From Anomaloglossus baeobatrachus (lineage: Eukaryota; Chordata; Amphibia; Anura; Aromobatidae), in assembly GCF_048569485.1 (NCBI RefSeq), contig NC_134358.1:549701597-549765596 (forward strand): a stretch of DNA of 64,000 nucleotides. Direction: 5' to 3'. Made by a program: the position numbers and the translations under genes. Below are positions 35,472-48,129 of this stretch, one piece after another (positions within the stretch are counted from its first letter, which is position 1; each line of letters starts with the position of its first letter). Under the pieces are notes generated by a model, which saw only the letters and a program-made list of their open reading frames with translations, made no database searches and was not told where the DNA came from.

Positions 35472-36054
35472 GGGGTACTTTGCACACTATAATATCGCAG
35501 GTGTGATGTCGGTGGGGTCAAATCGAAAGTGACGCACATCCGGCACTGGTAACGATGTCGCAACGTGTAAAGCCTAGAAGAGAAGATGAACGAGTGTGTA
35601 ACAGTTAAAAATCGGTGATCTGTGTCACGTCAGTCATTTTCATAATGTCGGTGCGTCCGCAGGTACGATGTTCTTCCTCGTTCCTGCGGCAGCACACATC
35701 ACTGTGTGTGTGAAGCCGCAGGAGCAAGGAACATCGCCTTACCTGCGTCCCGACGGCAATGTGGAAGGAAGGAGGTGGGCGGGATGTTAAGTCCCGCTCA
35801 TCTCATCCCCTCCGCTTCTATTGGCCGCCTGCTGTGTGACATCGCTGTGACCCCGCATGACCCGCCCCCTTAGGAAGGAGGTGGGTCGGCGGCCAGAGCG
35901 ACGTCGCAGGGCAGGTAAGTGCGTGTGAAGCTGCCGTAGTGATAATGTTCGCTACGGCAGTGATCACAAGGTATCGCAGCTGCGACGGGGGCGGGGACTA
36001 TCGCGCTCAGCATCGCAGCATCGGCTTGCGATGTCGTAGTGTGCAAAGGGCCCC
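35472..36054 (+). mobile_element. Harbinger-like MITE, second of a tandem pair
   Basis: Ends GGGGTACTTTGCACACTA and TAGTGTGCAAAGGGCCCC, TTA on both sides (35469-35471 shared with the first copy, 36055-36057). The interior has CTTCTATTGGCCGCCTGCTG. Confidence 0.82.
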
Positions 36055-36392
36055 TTAGGGTAGGTCATCAATGTCTGATCAGCCAGGGTCCGACATCCCG
36101 CACCCCACCGATCAGCTGTGTGCGGTCCTGGTGGCAGCAGGTGGCCGAAACTGCTCAGTTCCAGCGCTGCTACGTATGCTGATAGTGGCCATGGCCGGGG
36201 ATATATATTGTACTCTGAAGGTTTCCAAATGGACCTCTCTATGGTCCAATCTATGAAAGTGTGCCTGAAAGACTTGCAGCATTTTCTTGGGTTTGTAAAT
36301 GATCACAAATGAAATAAAAAAATTTCCAAGATTGTCTGACCACTGACTGACTTATTTAACAAGGAGTCTGATGTGGTTAATTGGAAGCCTAA

Positions 36393-36964
36393 AGGGGGCT
36401 TTACACGCTGCGACATCGCTAATGCGAACTCGTTGGGGTCACGGAATTGGTGACACACATCCGGCCGCATTAGCGATGTTGCTGCGTGTGACACCGATAA
36501 GCGATTTTGCATTGTTGCAAAAACGTGCAAAATTGCTCATCGGTGACATGGGGGCCCATTCTCAAAAATCGTTACTGCAGCAGTAACGAAGTTGTTCCTC
36601 ATTCCTGCGGCAGCACACATCGCTCCGTGTGACACCGCAGGAACGAGGAAGCTCACCTTACCTGCCTCCCGGCCGCTATGCGGAAGGAAGGAGGTGGGCG
36701 GGATGTTACGTCCCGCTCATCTCCACCCCTCCGCTTCTATTGGGCGGCCGCTTAGTGATGTCGCTGTGACGCTGTACGAACGGCCCCCTTAAAAAGGAGG
36801 CGGTTCGCCGGTCACAGCGACGTCGCCGGGCAGGTAAGTATGTGTGATGGCTCTGGGCGATGTTGTGTGGCACGGACAGCGTTTTGCCCGTGTCGCACAA
36901 CAGATGGGGGTGGGTACCCACGGTAGCGATATCGGTACCGATATCGCAGCGTGTAAAGCAGCCT
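36393..36964 (+). mobile_element. Harbinger-like MITE inside the old gypsy fossil
   Basis: Ends AGGGGGCTTTACACGCTGCG and CGCAGCGTGTAAAGCAGCCT, with TAA on both sides (36390-36392, 36965-36967). The interior block CTTCTATTGGGCGGCCGC is shared with its relatives. The gypsy fossil resumes immediately after it. Confidence 0.88.
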
Positions 36965-37513
36965 TAAGGCTATCCACACCTTCACCAAATTAACAGAGCG
37001 TTTTTCATCTAACCGTGTATTGGTCTACCCTGGTCTAGAGCTTCCTTTTATCGTGGAGGTCAACGCCTCTGAGGTTAGAGTGTTGTCTCTCACTCAACTT
37101 TGTCAGTGTGCCATATTTTCACAAAAGGTTTCATCTGCCAAGAAGAAATATGACATTGGTAACCATTAATTTTTGGCAATTAAGTGGGCCTTCAAGGAAT
37201 GGTGCCACTTCCTTGAAGGTGCCAAACATAGAGTCACGGTTATCACCAATGACAAAGATCTGTCTTCGTAAGACTTATTCTAGGTAAACTGGTTGGGCTT
37301 TGTTTTTTGAAGATTAGATTTTGTTGTGACGCTTAAACTATACAGAAAGAAAATAAGGGCCGATGAAATATCCTGTAGTTTCTGTCCATCTCAGCTTGAG
37401 AAGTCTGAATTGATTCCTTCCTATTCTTCCTGAAGATATAGTGGCCTCTTCTGTTTCCCTAGATCTACCATAGTAGAGGAGATCCATAGGTCTCAAAAGT
37501 TAGCTCCTGACAA

Positions 37514-37885
37514 CATGGGCGTACCCAGGATCAAAACTGGGGGGGGGGTCATGACAGCCACGCTCATAGAATAGCGGCTCCCACCCCTACAAACCTCTAC
37601 ACCGCCGCATCAGGCAGCCCGATAGTGCCCCGCCAGCTCCCCCCTAGATACGCTTCTGGCTTGTGCCTCCGCTCCACACATGGCTGATTTGTATAGTTTA
37701 CAAATTAGCCATGTGGACAGAGCCAGAGGTGCTCTTCAGATTTTCCAGTACGCCGTACAGGCACGAACCGCCACAAAAAAAAAAAAAAAAAAAAAAAAGC
37801 ACTGGAGACAGGTCATAATAGGTGCGTGCCCCTGCTTCTAGGGGGGGGCAGTTGCCCCCCCCGCCCCTCGCTGGGTACGCCCATG
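37514..37885. mobile_element. hAT-type MITE inside the old gypsy fossil
   Basis: Perfect 15-bp inverted ends CATGGGCGTACCCAG / CTGGGTACGCCCATG with an exact 8-bp duplication CCTGACAA (37506-37513, 37886-37893), the hAT signature. 372 bp, non-coding, containing an A-run of about 24 near 37775 and long G and C runs. Confidence 0.93.
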
Positions 37886-39107
37886 CCTGACAATATTCCA
37901 ACTCCCGAATTGTTCTCCTTCAGTTCCATCTGCAAGTTCTACAGGATCCCATGACTCAATTCTTGTAGGCCACCTAGGGATTAATATCACGCTTCGATTT
38001 GTGACCAAGGGGCCAACTGTAGTACAAGACTGTAAGGAAAATGTGTTTAATTGTGAGATTTGTGTCAGAGCCAAAAACGCCCCGTATTCATTTGGATGGA
38101 CTCCTCAAGCCCTTACTCCAAACAGTCCTTCTATCCACCACTCCATGGATTTTATTAATGATTTCCTACCCTCAGAATGAAAGACTTGGTGGACAGAGTT
38201 AGCAAACAATGTCCTTTTGCCCTTTGTCCAGGTGGGCAAATGCTCAAAAATTAAGTTAAGTTAATTTATTAAAAACATTGTATATCTTCATGTGATTCTA
38301 GAAAATCTCAGTTTGTGTCCACATTCTGGAAGGAATTCTGTGACTAGGGGAAAATAGAATTGTCCTTTTCTTCTGCCTACCACCCAGAGACCAATGGTCA
38401 GACTGAATGTGCTAATCAGACATTCGATCAGTTTCTCAGTGTTATGTCTCTGATTACAGTCTGACTGGGAGGAATATCTGCCTTTAACCAAATTTGCTAT
38501 AAAGAATGAGTATCAATAATCTATTTAGATCTCCCTGTATTTCTGCAATCTAGCATCTTTGATAATATTCGACTTCCAAATTGGACTTCTCTGAGGTTGG
38601 AAAATCCATAAACAAATTATAACCACATTGGTCTGAGATCAGATAAAACCTGATGAGGACAGGGAGTAAAAAGGCCTCTTCTGTAAATAGGAGACTTTCT
38701 GATGAACCTTATTTTGGGTTGATAACAAGGTGTGGTTATCCACCAGAAATATTGAACTTAAAGTTCCCTCAAAAAATGAGGCCCCAAATTCATTGGTCCA
38801 TATGAAATTATAGAGGCAATCAACTCTGTAACCTTCCACTTAAAACTCAACCTTTTTGTACCATATACCCAACATATTCCATAGAGTTATACTGTACCAT
38901 TTGTCTGTTCACCCTGTCAGTAATCGTCCTACTTGTGTCTTGGTCTGGGTAGTCATGAGTGGGAGTACAGAAATCCTTGACTCTACGTTTACGAGAGGAA
39001 TTCTTCAATATTTCATTCATTGGAAGTGGTATGAGTTATCGGAAAGATCATGGGTGTCAACTAGTAACTTCAATGCTGACAAACTGAGCAAACATTTCGA
39101 AAGATTC

Positions 39108-39744
39108 TGTAATACTATTGTATGAACTGAGGATTTCGATTGCGTTAGGGCAATGACAACCAGAGACGGGTTCTTGGTGCAAAGACGTTTATAATATGCA
39201 ACCAACAATATTTACACAGTAGAACATAAACACAGTAAATACCTACCAGGTTCGGAGCAAAGGGGAATTCCCGGGGCTGCGCACCGGACTCCCCCAGGGA
39301 GACCACCAGGAGCGAACCCCTATACAGGGACTGTCTGGCGATCCCCCCAGAAGGCCTAAATGCACAGCAGCCAGGACACGAAAGGGCAACAGGTATAGTC
39401 CAAAAATGTCTGTACGTGTTGTGAGTCCTAGGGTGGATATGAAACGGAAGGAACCGGGCAGAAGTGCCGACCAGAGACGGCAGACGGAGTCCAGGCACAG
39501 CTTGATGAGACCAGGTGAAGTCCAGAGCCGGTGTCGGGTGTTTCAACAGGATCCAAATAGCAATCAGGAACCAAGAGCAGCAGGGCAGGAGTAGACAGGA
39601 AGCAGTATACTCAAGCAACTAGACTAAGCTTAGGGGCGGGCTTTTAAACAGATGAACAGGAAGTAGCGCAACAGAACAGAAGACTCCATGTTAACAAAGG
39701 GCAAGATCCTTCAGAAGCAAACTGGAAATCCCGGAACTCTGACA
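39108..39744 (-). repeat. 3' LTR of the chromovirus
   Basis: 637 bp. On the minus strand it starts TGTCAGAGTTCCGGG and ends GTATTACA, and a G-rich purine tract lies just before it. The other LTR is longer because of an internal tandem repeat. Confidence 0.92.
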
Positions 39745-42700
39745 GTACTCCCCCCCCTCACCCCCCCCCCCCAGAAATGGCCTCAGGACGAACCAGGGCC
39801 AGGTTTGTCCGGGTACCTCCGATGAAACTGAGCAACCTTCCGGGGCGCTCTGATGTTACCCACAGGTTCCCAGGAATTGTCCTCGGGAGAGTACCCCTGC
39901 CAACGAACCAGATACTGAAGCAGATGCCGATGGAGCCGGGAGTCAATAATGTCCTCAACCACATACTGCTCCTGGCCATCAACCATCACCGGTGGAGGAG
40001 GAGGCACAAAACGTCCCTGAAACGAATTAGGGGAAACCGTTTCAGCAGGGAAACGTGAAAGACCGGGTGTACCTTCAAATTCCGTGGTAGCTTCAGCCGA
40101 CAGGCCAAAGAGCTCACTATCCCGGTGATCTTGAACGGACCAATGAATTTCTGCCCCAGCTTCTGCGAAGGAACACCCAGTTTTAGATTCTTGGTGGATA
40201 ACCACACCGAGTCCCCTACCTTATACATGAGTGCCTGTTTCCGGTGAGTGTCTGCCGACTTCTTGTAACGCTCCTGAGCCGAAGCCAAAGTTCTTCAAAA
40301 CCTCCAGATTTTGCTGTATCTCCGTCAATCTGTCCTCCACTGCGGGCACCGAAACTGCTACCGGTGACCTAGGCAAAATACTCAGATGATAACCCAAGTT
40401 AGCGAAAAAGGGCGTTACCTTAGTGGAGCTGCTCTGAGTGTTGTTATACGAGAACTCCGCCAAAGGAAGCAGCTTCAACCAATCGTCCTGCAGATGGCTG
40501 ACATAACATCGCAGGTACTGCTCCAGGGTTTGATTAGTCCGTTCTGTTTGCCCATTTGTCTGGGGATGGTATGCAGAAGACAAACAGACATCAATATGGA
40601 GTGCCGAACAAAACCCTTTCCAGAACTTAGAAGTGAACTGCACGCCCCGGTCAGAGATGATCTCATCCGGTACCCCATGCAACCGAAATATATTCTGGAT
40701 AACCAAATCCACTGTCTCTGCGGCTGAGGGAAGACCAGTACATGGAATAAAGTGAGCAGCCTTTGTCAACCGATCCACTACCACCAAAATGGTATTGTTA
40801 CCGCCCGAGACTGGCAACTCCACAATAAAATCCATTGAGATGGATCCCCAAGGGCGAGATGGCATGGGTAACGGTTGAAGGAGTCCCGTAGGAGCCACAC
40901 GAGGGACCTTGCACCGGGCACAAACCACACACGAGTGGACAGTCTTTCACATCCTTTAAACAGGTAGGCCACCAGAAAAAATGGCTCAGAAATTCCTGCG
41001 TCTTCTGTAAACCCCTATGACCTGCCAACACGGAGTCATGGACCAACTTGAGAACCCGAAGTCTTACAGCCTCCGGGACATAAATACGTCGCTCTCTCAA
41101 CCACACACCATTCCGAAGGACAAGAGACACATCATTCAGGGGGGCAGCAAGAAATACGTCACCATCATAGGCCAGCTTGATGTCCTTCCACAAGTCCTGG
41201 TCCCGGATTACTCCAACAAAATTGGCATTTGATAAAACGGTCTGAGACGGGGTTCCAGGCACGGAGTCCATGGCGTGGATTCGGGATAAGGCATCGGCTT
41301 TCCCATTACGTGACCCTGGACGGTACGTGACAATAAAATTGAACTGGTTAAGGAACAGGCTCCAACGGGCTTGCCATGGAGACAGGCACCTGGCAGATTT
41401 AAGGAATTCAAGGTTACGATGGTCTGTGAGAACTACTACTTGTTGCTCAGCTCCCTGTAAGTGGTGTCTCCATTCCTTAAAAGCAGAAATAATCGTCAAC
41501 AATTCCTTGTCCGCAATGTCAGTTCTTTTCTGCAGGGGACAACTGGCGAGAAAAGAAGGCACACGGGTGCAAGAGACTCTTGTCCCCAGTCCTCTGTGAA
41601 AGGATAACCCCTAATGCATAATCGGAAGCATCGACTTCCACAATAAAAGGGAGTGCGGGATTCGGGTGTATTAGTATAGGCGCTGAGGTAAAACAAACCT
41701 TGAGACGATTGAAAGCTTCCTGGGCCTGGGCGGACCACACGAACTTCTGCCCCTTTTTGGTTAACAGAGTGATAGGGCGGACGATCTCTGAAAAGTTGCG
41801 GATAAAGCGTCTGTAAAAAAATTAGCAAAACCGACAAAGCGTTGTACCTCCTTGATGTTTCCCGGTTCCGGCCAGTCTAGAATTGCCCGTATCTTGCCAG
41901 ACTCCATGTTGAGTCCCTGAGGAGAGATGACATATCCTAAAAATTGTATCTTTGAGCAATGGAATTCGCACTTCTCCAGTTTAATATACAGGTGGTTATC
42001 CCTCAGAGGGGTAAGTATGGTCTTGACGTGCTCCTGGTGTTCCTGTAGGGAATCAGAAAAGATCAAGATATCATCCAGGTAAACCACCATGAACTGGTCC
42101 ATTATATCCCTAAAAATATCGTTTACTAGGTGTTGGAAAGCCGCAGGAGCGTTACAGAGTCCGAAGGGCATCACTAGATACTCATAATGTCCATACCGAC
42201 ATCTGAACGCTGTTTTCCCACTCGTCCCCGGGACGTATGCGGAGTAGATTATATGCCCCACAGAGATCCTATTTAGTAAATATTTTGGCCTGTTGTACTC
42301 TCTCCAATAGTTCGGAAATCAACGGCAACGGATACCGGTTCCGGATGGTTATCTTATTTATTTCCCGGTAGTCGATACAAGGTCTCAGAGTCCCCTCTTT
42401 CTTCTTCACGAAAAAGATGGATGCCCCCGCTGGTGAGGTAGAAGGTCGAATAAATCCCTTGGCTAGGTTTTCATCGATATAATCTTTTAGTGCTTGTAAC
42501 TCTGGTGCCGCCAACGGGTAAACATGACCAAACGGGATCTCTGCCCCTGGGAGTAATTCTATGGGACAATCATACGGTCTATGCGGGGGAAGCCGATCTG
42601 CTTTTTTTTTGTCGCATATATCTGCAAATTCATTATAAACCGGGGGTAGAACAGGTACCTGTACAGTGCCCTCCACGTTCTGTGTTACCGGAACTGGTAC

Positions 42701-44189
42701 AGTTGGACTAATGGTCGGACCACTCTGGGGTGGGAAGGATATTTCTTTAGTCTCCCAATCGATGACTGGATTTGTAGACCGCAGCCAAGGAATTCCTAAA
42801 ATTATCGGAAAATGGGGAGAAGAAATCAACATGAAAACGAGGGTCTCCTGCTGACCTGGTTTCATCACACATTCAAGGGGTACTGTCTCCGATCAACTGG
42901 TCCGGAAACTAATGGAGAACCGTCTACCATCTCCATGGTAACCGGTGAGGATCTTTGTTGAGTCTGGATACCGTGTTTCCTGGCAAAAGAAGAGTCCATG
43001 AAATTTCCCCCTGCCCCAGAGTCTATCACAACAGATGTAGGAATTAACTGTCCCTCCCACCGAATCTGAATGGTAAGGAGCAATGGGTGTATTTCCCTTC
43101 CGGGTGCTTAGGTGAAGTTGACATCACTGTCGAGGGAACTACCGCATCCAGGTGTATACTGGTTTCAGAGACGTCGGACTCTGCGTCAGTGTTGTCACAC
43201 TCTGCCACTGCTGCTAGTACCTTATTCGGGCGATTGGGACGTTTTGGGCAATCAGAAAATGGTCCGATTGACCACAATAGAAACACAAACACTCACGGAG
43301 CCGATGTTCACGACGTTCGTTGGTCTCTCGCCTTTGCAGAGAGTCCACTTGCATAGGAACATCCTCGGCCTCCCGTGGCGTCTTGTGAGCGGGTTCCCTA
43401 GAAGGGAAAGCAAAGTCGGTTACCTGGTTTACAGCTGCCCATTTTTCCTGTCTACGTTCCGTCAAGCAGGTATCGATACGCACACAGTGATGGAGAAACT
43501 GTTCAAAATCCCGTGGAGATTCGGCACGAGCTTACTCGTCCTTCATGGTACCGGACAGACCCTTTCTGAAAACTGACAATAGCGCATTGTTTCCTCAGTC
43601 GGTGTCTACCACTAACCTCTTGAACTCGGTGGCGTATTCAATGACAGACCACTTTCCCTGACGTAAGGAAAGCAGAGCCGATTCAGCGGTAGCACGGCGA
43701 TTAGGATCATCAAACATTTGTGCCATGGCTGTTAAAAAATCATCCAGATTATTTAAACGGATATCACGATTCTCAATCATAGGATTAGCCCAAGCCAGGG
43801 CTCGTGATGTTAACAACATGATTATGCATAATACCTTTGACCAGTCAGAGCGGTAATAATCAGCATGTACATCAAAAAACAGTATACACTGATTAACAAA
43901 CCCCCGGAACTGACTTCGATCACCACTGAAACGAAATGGAGGTAACCTAGGCATAGGGAGCTGATACGGACGTAGCGGGGGTGGCTTCCTGAGCCTTCAC
44001 TATGGCTTGCAACTCCTGAATAGCCGGACCCAGTACCTGGAGATTGTGGCCCAGCTGTACCTCCACATCTCTAAGCTTAGTTTGCACAGCCTCCATCTCC
44101 TGCTGCAAGGAGTTAATCATGGAGAAAAGTTGATCTACTCGTGTCTCAGTCATTGCCCCAGCGAAATCCTCTTAGTGGCCTGAGTATAA

Positions 44190-44924
44190 TGTAATACTAT
44201 TGTATGAACTGAGGATTTTGATTGCGTTAGGGCAATGACAACCAGAGACGAGTTCTTGGTGCAAAGACGTTTTATAATATGTAACCACAATATGTACACA
44301 GAACAGAATATACACAGTAATATGTAACCGCAATATGTACACAGAACAGAATATACACAGTAATATGTAACCGCAATATGTACACAGAACAGAACATAAG
44401 CACAGTAGAACATAAACACAGTAAATACCTGCCGGGTTCGGAGCAAAGGGGAATTCCCGGGACCGCGCACCGGACTCCCCCAGGGAGACCACCAGGAGCG
44501 AACCCCTATACAGGGACTGTCTGGCGATCACCTGAGAAAGGCCTAAATGCACAGGACACGAAAAGGCAACAGGTATAGTCCAAAAACGTCCGTACGTGAT
44601 GTGAGTCCTAGGGTGGATATGAAACGGAAGGAACTGAGCAGAAGTGCCGACCAGAGACGGCAGACGGAGTCCGGGCACAGCTTGATGAGACCAGGTGAAG
44701 TCCAGAGCCGGTGTCGGGTGTTTCAACAGGTTCCAAATAGCAATCAGGAACCAAGAGCAGCAGGGCAGGAGTAGACAGGAAGCAGTATACTCAAGCAACT
44801 AGACTAAGCTTAGGGGCGGGCTTTTAAACAGACGAACAGGAAGTAGGGCAACAGAACAGAAAACTCCATGTTAACAAAGGGCAAGATCCTTCAGAAGCAA
44901 ACTGGAAATCCCGGAACTCTGACA
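44190..44924 (-). repeat. 5' LTR of the chromovirus
   Basis: 735 bp. It contains a tandem array of about three units (AATATGTACACAGAACAGAA, TATACACAGTAATATGTAAC) at 44275-44410 that the partner LTR has only once. Confidence 0.92.
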
Positions 44925-45062
44925 GATTCTTTCCTAATAAACCTGGTTATAAGGCTCCAGAGGCCTGTTGTAGGGTAGTACAGTGACATCTGTGTCAGTG
45001 CCTGCTCTTCCTGTCTTTGGACCTGAAATCCTGCGGCCCACAGCCAGATATAATTTGACTTG

Positions 45063-46137
45063 TGTACCGCCCCCGTGTCAGCGGCCGAGCCACTCGAATC
45101 CGGAACCGCGGTGGCTTGAGGGATCTCCAGACCCAGGACGGGGGTTGAGCGGACACTCGAAGTGAAAAGGGAGATATGTACAGGGGATTTAGAAGTTCGT
45201 GACGCCACCCACGGTGCGTGGTAAGGTGGAGTACCACCGCTGCTGTTAGGGAGCCCGGTGGCGGTGATATGGCAGCAAGGTGTTTAACCCTTCCGTGGAT
45301 AGGGGGTTGTGCCTCGGGGCCCGGTGATGGTAGCGAAGGGGTGCCGTTGTGAAGGAAAGGGATTTTTCGTACTCACTCAGTCCAAGAATACTGACAACTT
45401 GTAAACCAGAATTCTGAGCACCGCTGCAGCAAGGAGGGAGCACGCTTGGATCCGTGTCCTTGGTGTTGCTTGTTAGCCTGTGACCTTTTCCGTGGCACCT
45501 TCTTCACTGTTTTGACCCTGTAGTGTGGAATTAGTCGGGTCCCGCTCACCCGTATGGCTAACGGAGTGAGCTTGCTCTCAGGGTTCACGCGTGGGATTTG
45601 ATGGACTGTATTTTGGGAAAAGTCCTATCCCATCATTGCGCTAGTACCCCAATTTTGGAGCGGGTGAGGGATGAATCTTGAAGACTTCACCCCCGTCGGG
45701 TAAATTACCAGAACGCTTGAAGCTACTTCCCGGCCTAGGGTCCACGTACCCCGTCGTGCCCTGGCCCCTGCCTAGAGATGGTACAAGGCCGCCGGCTGCC
45801 CTCCTCGGCAGATCCGTGAACCTTGACGTGATCTTCTGCCACCTAGTAGACTCAAGGAGCCCTGCTGCTGACCTCCTCTCTCTTTCACCTCCAACACAAC
45901 ACTCCTCTTCACTTTTTCACTTTCCCCTACCAACCCCCTAAGTGGGTGGCCCTATTCCCTTTAGGCCACCCAATGGTGTGTCTGGTGGGTGTGGTGCAAA
46001 GTGTTCCTAGGGTTTTGACTGGCTCTGATCTTAATAATACCAAAGAACAGGGATCCGTAACCAAGGAGGATTGGATACTGTGCAGAAGGGCAGATTGCAC
46101 CATACCCTGAGACGACCTGATAGGCCAGGGCGTCACA
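45063..46137 (-). mobile_element. Solo LTR of the short LTR superfamily
   Basis: TGTACCGCCCCCGTG at the left and CCAGGGCGTCACA at the right, with CTTG on both sides (45059-45062, 46138-46141). Many blocks are shared with the LTRs of 19970-23714 (GTGACGCCACCCACGG, ACCACCGCTGCT, GATAGGGGGTTG, GGGCCCGGTGATGG) in the same order. A solo LTR is the usual product of recombination between the two LTRs of one copy. Confidence 0.88.
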
Positions 46138-46895
46138 CTTGCTTCAAGAAAACTTCTCAATATCCTATTTTGACTCTTTGTAGATTTTTATGATTTTAAC
46201 CACGACTTGTTTTCTTACTACCCTCCTGCCTCGTGATTTAGTCCTTCTACTGACCTTCTGGTTGTGATCCAGCTAATGGCCTATTCTTCTTCCCATCTCT
46301 CACCACTGAACAGTAGATAACTCCATAGTCCCAGCCATGGGGTCCCTGTTAAGTCCAGATCCCTGTATAGGGATGAAAGGTGGAAGGGCAGGACAACCCC
46401 AAGGGAAATGGAAAACAGAGTAGCTAGTGCCAAGCTCGTTCATGGTAGCCCTCTTTAGAGCTGCCAAGTGACCACAAACAGTGCTCCCATTACAACAGTC
46501 TACAAAATTCAAAGTGCGGTGTCACCATCCACAAAACAATAGTCGGATGAAAAAATCCTCCCCTCAGCGTTAGACTCACAATGGAAATGACTTCACTCAG
46601 GGTTTTGATCACCCCCTGCTAACAGTACAGATAATTGGGAAGAAATACAACAAAAATAAAAAAAAACTTTAAACTGTACAGAATTATACATTTTTCATAA
46701 AAAAAAACCAAGGCAATTTGCCAAAAATAAAAAATAAATAGGACTTTATTTGACTTTTTTGTTCTCTGGAATATTCTCTTCTTTCTTTATTGTCTTCTAT
46801 GTTTGTCATGCGATGTTCAGCTCTGCACACACCTGCTGGCACAGTGTCATCAGACCCTGTTCATCTACAGAGACTGACAAGCAACCTGAGGCTTC
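46138..46895. other. Intergenic sequence, nothing recognised
   Basis: No gene seen. The left part may be the tail of the old gypsy fossil, but nothing identifies it. Confidence 0.35.
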
Positions 46896-46899
46896 TGGA

Positions 46900-47460
46900 G
46901 CGTTGGCTGGTTCAGGTTCACTGGTCTTCAGCTCTGCAGGGGTTAATTCCTGCAGACTGGTGAGCAGGACTTAAGTGCTCAGGTTGCTGATTGCCAAGTG
47001 CAGCTGTTACTTCCCTATTTATAGCACGGCTTCCTTCCTGGAGGTGCTGATGATAGCTTCATCTTTTGCTCTAGCTATCCTGGTCTTGTTGATTCTCCTG
47101 TATATGGTGATCTGTGTTGCGCCCCTGAGTGGTGTGAACGTTCCCCTGTTGTGCATTATGTTCTCCCCTTTTTTGTTGCCCCCTAGTACACATATTGTCT
47201 CTCCTGTGTGTTTGAGTGCTGTGTGTATGAGTTTCCATTCTCCCTTGTCTGTGTCATTTTATGGGATTTGTATTTGTTTTCCGGCCTGCCCCAAGGGTGT
47301 GGAAGAGGGGGAGTAAAATCACGGCTCGGACAGGAGTTAGGGTCATGCTGGGGGCTCGGACCTGGTTACCATCAAACCTACTTCCGAGATAAGGGACAGG
47401 GCAGGGTCTCTAGCCCGAGGGCCAGCCAAGGAACCCATTTCCTGTCTTCACAAACCCGGT
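46900..47460 (+). repeat. Possible LTR-like dispersed repeat (copy E)
   Basis: CCCTATTTATAGCACGGCTTCCTTCC near 47013 resembles the TATA-containing block of the copies at 6575 and 23960. It is followed by a pyrimidine-rich stretch and an end near CCGGTAACA. The assignment is weak. Confidence 0.3.
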
Positions 47461-47499
47461 AACAATTTTCTTTTGTCTTCTTTTCTCTTTCTTCTAGCT

Positions 47500-47612
47500 C
47501 CCTTCTGTCTGGGTCTTCCATTCACTAAACCCCACATGATCAGATGCAGAGTGAAGCTCATCAATGATGTGATAATGTGGTTCTTAATGAATGGAAGACC
47601 TAGCTGGAACGG
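47500..47612. repeat. Imperfect inverted repeat
   Basis: GGGTCTTCCATTCACTAAACC (near 47511) faces GGTTCTTAATGAATGGAAGACC (near 47579). It may be the core of a small foldback element, but the outer ends are not clear. Confidence 0.45.
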
Positions 47613-48129
47613 AGATAGAAGGAAGAAAATGGAAGATAGGAGAGTTGATTGGTGGACCTGCAACTGTGGGAAACACACAGAGAGTACTGATGGGAGCTGA
47701 GTACAATTTTTTTGGTTCACTTTTTTCTGGTCTATTCAATTTAAATCTACTTTATTTTATAGTATTAAGGAAAAAGAGAAAACACGCGACCACATGCCTG
47801 ATAGTGCAAAAGTGATGTCTTTATTGAAGCCAGGGAAGGTGAAAAATGGCGGCACAATTACAAGTGAAAATTGCAGGAAACAGGAAATCCAAGGTATTAA
47901 ATGCAATCAAAGACCGTGCACACTACTATACCAGTACCATCCTATAATCAATAGGGTGGCACACACTGTAAACCAGGATAAGGTCAGAGCTGTATAGTAA
48001 CCAGACCATAGTAGATCATAGCGGTTACATACCCAGATATATGTGGGGTAGGGAAGTATGTTAAAGTTATAGTTAACCACATATAGAAAGTACAAACATA
48101 CCTGGAGAACAGACCTCGGAGTGTACCGT

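Larger units (their letters stand above)
34820..36205. mobile_element. TTAA-flanked MITE (partial) with two nested MITEs
   Basis: It starts AGGGGTTGTCCACTACTTTT after TTAA (34816-34819). After the nested copies it continues GGTAGGTCATCAATGTCTGA then CCGATCAGCTGT, as in the copy at 9467. The right end is lost where it meets an old gypsy fossil near 36205. Two Harbinger-like MITEs occupy the same internal point that is occupied in the 9467 copy. Confidence 0.75.
39108..44924 (-). mobile_element. Young Ty3/gypsy chromovirus, full length but broken
   Basis: LTRs at 39108-39744 and 44190-44924, GATTC duplicated outside (39103-39107, 44925-44929). Reading on the minus strand, parts in order are: gag (about 44153-43595), zinc knuckle (CFYCGQSDH, near 43280), aspartic protease (VVIDSGAGGNF, near 43030), reverse transcriptase (YLDDILIFSD, near 42080; RPCIDYREIN, near 42385), RNase H (DASDYALGV, near 41620), integrase (near 41560-40230) and a chromodomain (near 40100-39950). 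The open frames are broken in several places, so it looks dead. LTR similarity is high, so it is young. It sits in the chromodomain region of an older gypsy fossil. Confidence 0.95.
36205..45055 (+). mobile_element. Old Ty3/gypsy fossil interrupted by three later insertions
   Basis: Plus-strand pol remnants in the usual order: late reverse transcriptase (a LQHFLGFVN block near 36270), the RNase H start (FIVEVNASE near 37050), integrase catalytic-core blocks near 38140 and 38370-38420, and a chromodomain-like end near 38980-39107. The last part continues after the young chromovirus (PGYKAPEACC near 44942-44970). Many breaks are present and no LTR pair is clear, so it is old. It was later hit by MITEs at 36393 and 37514 and by the chromovirus at 39108. 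Confidence 0.8.
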
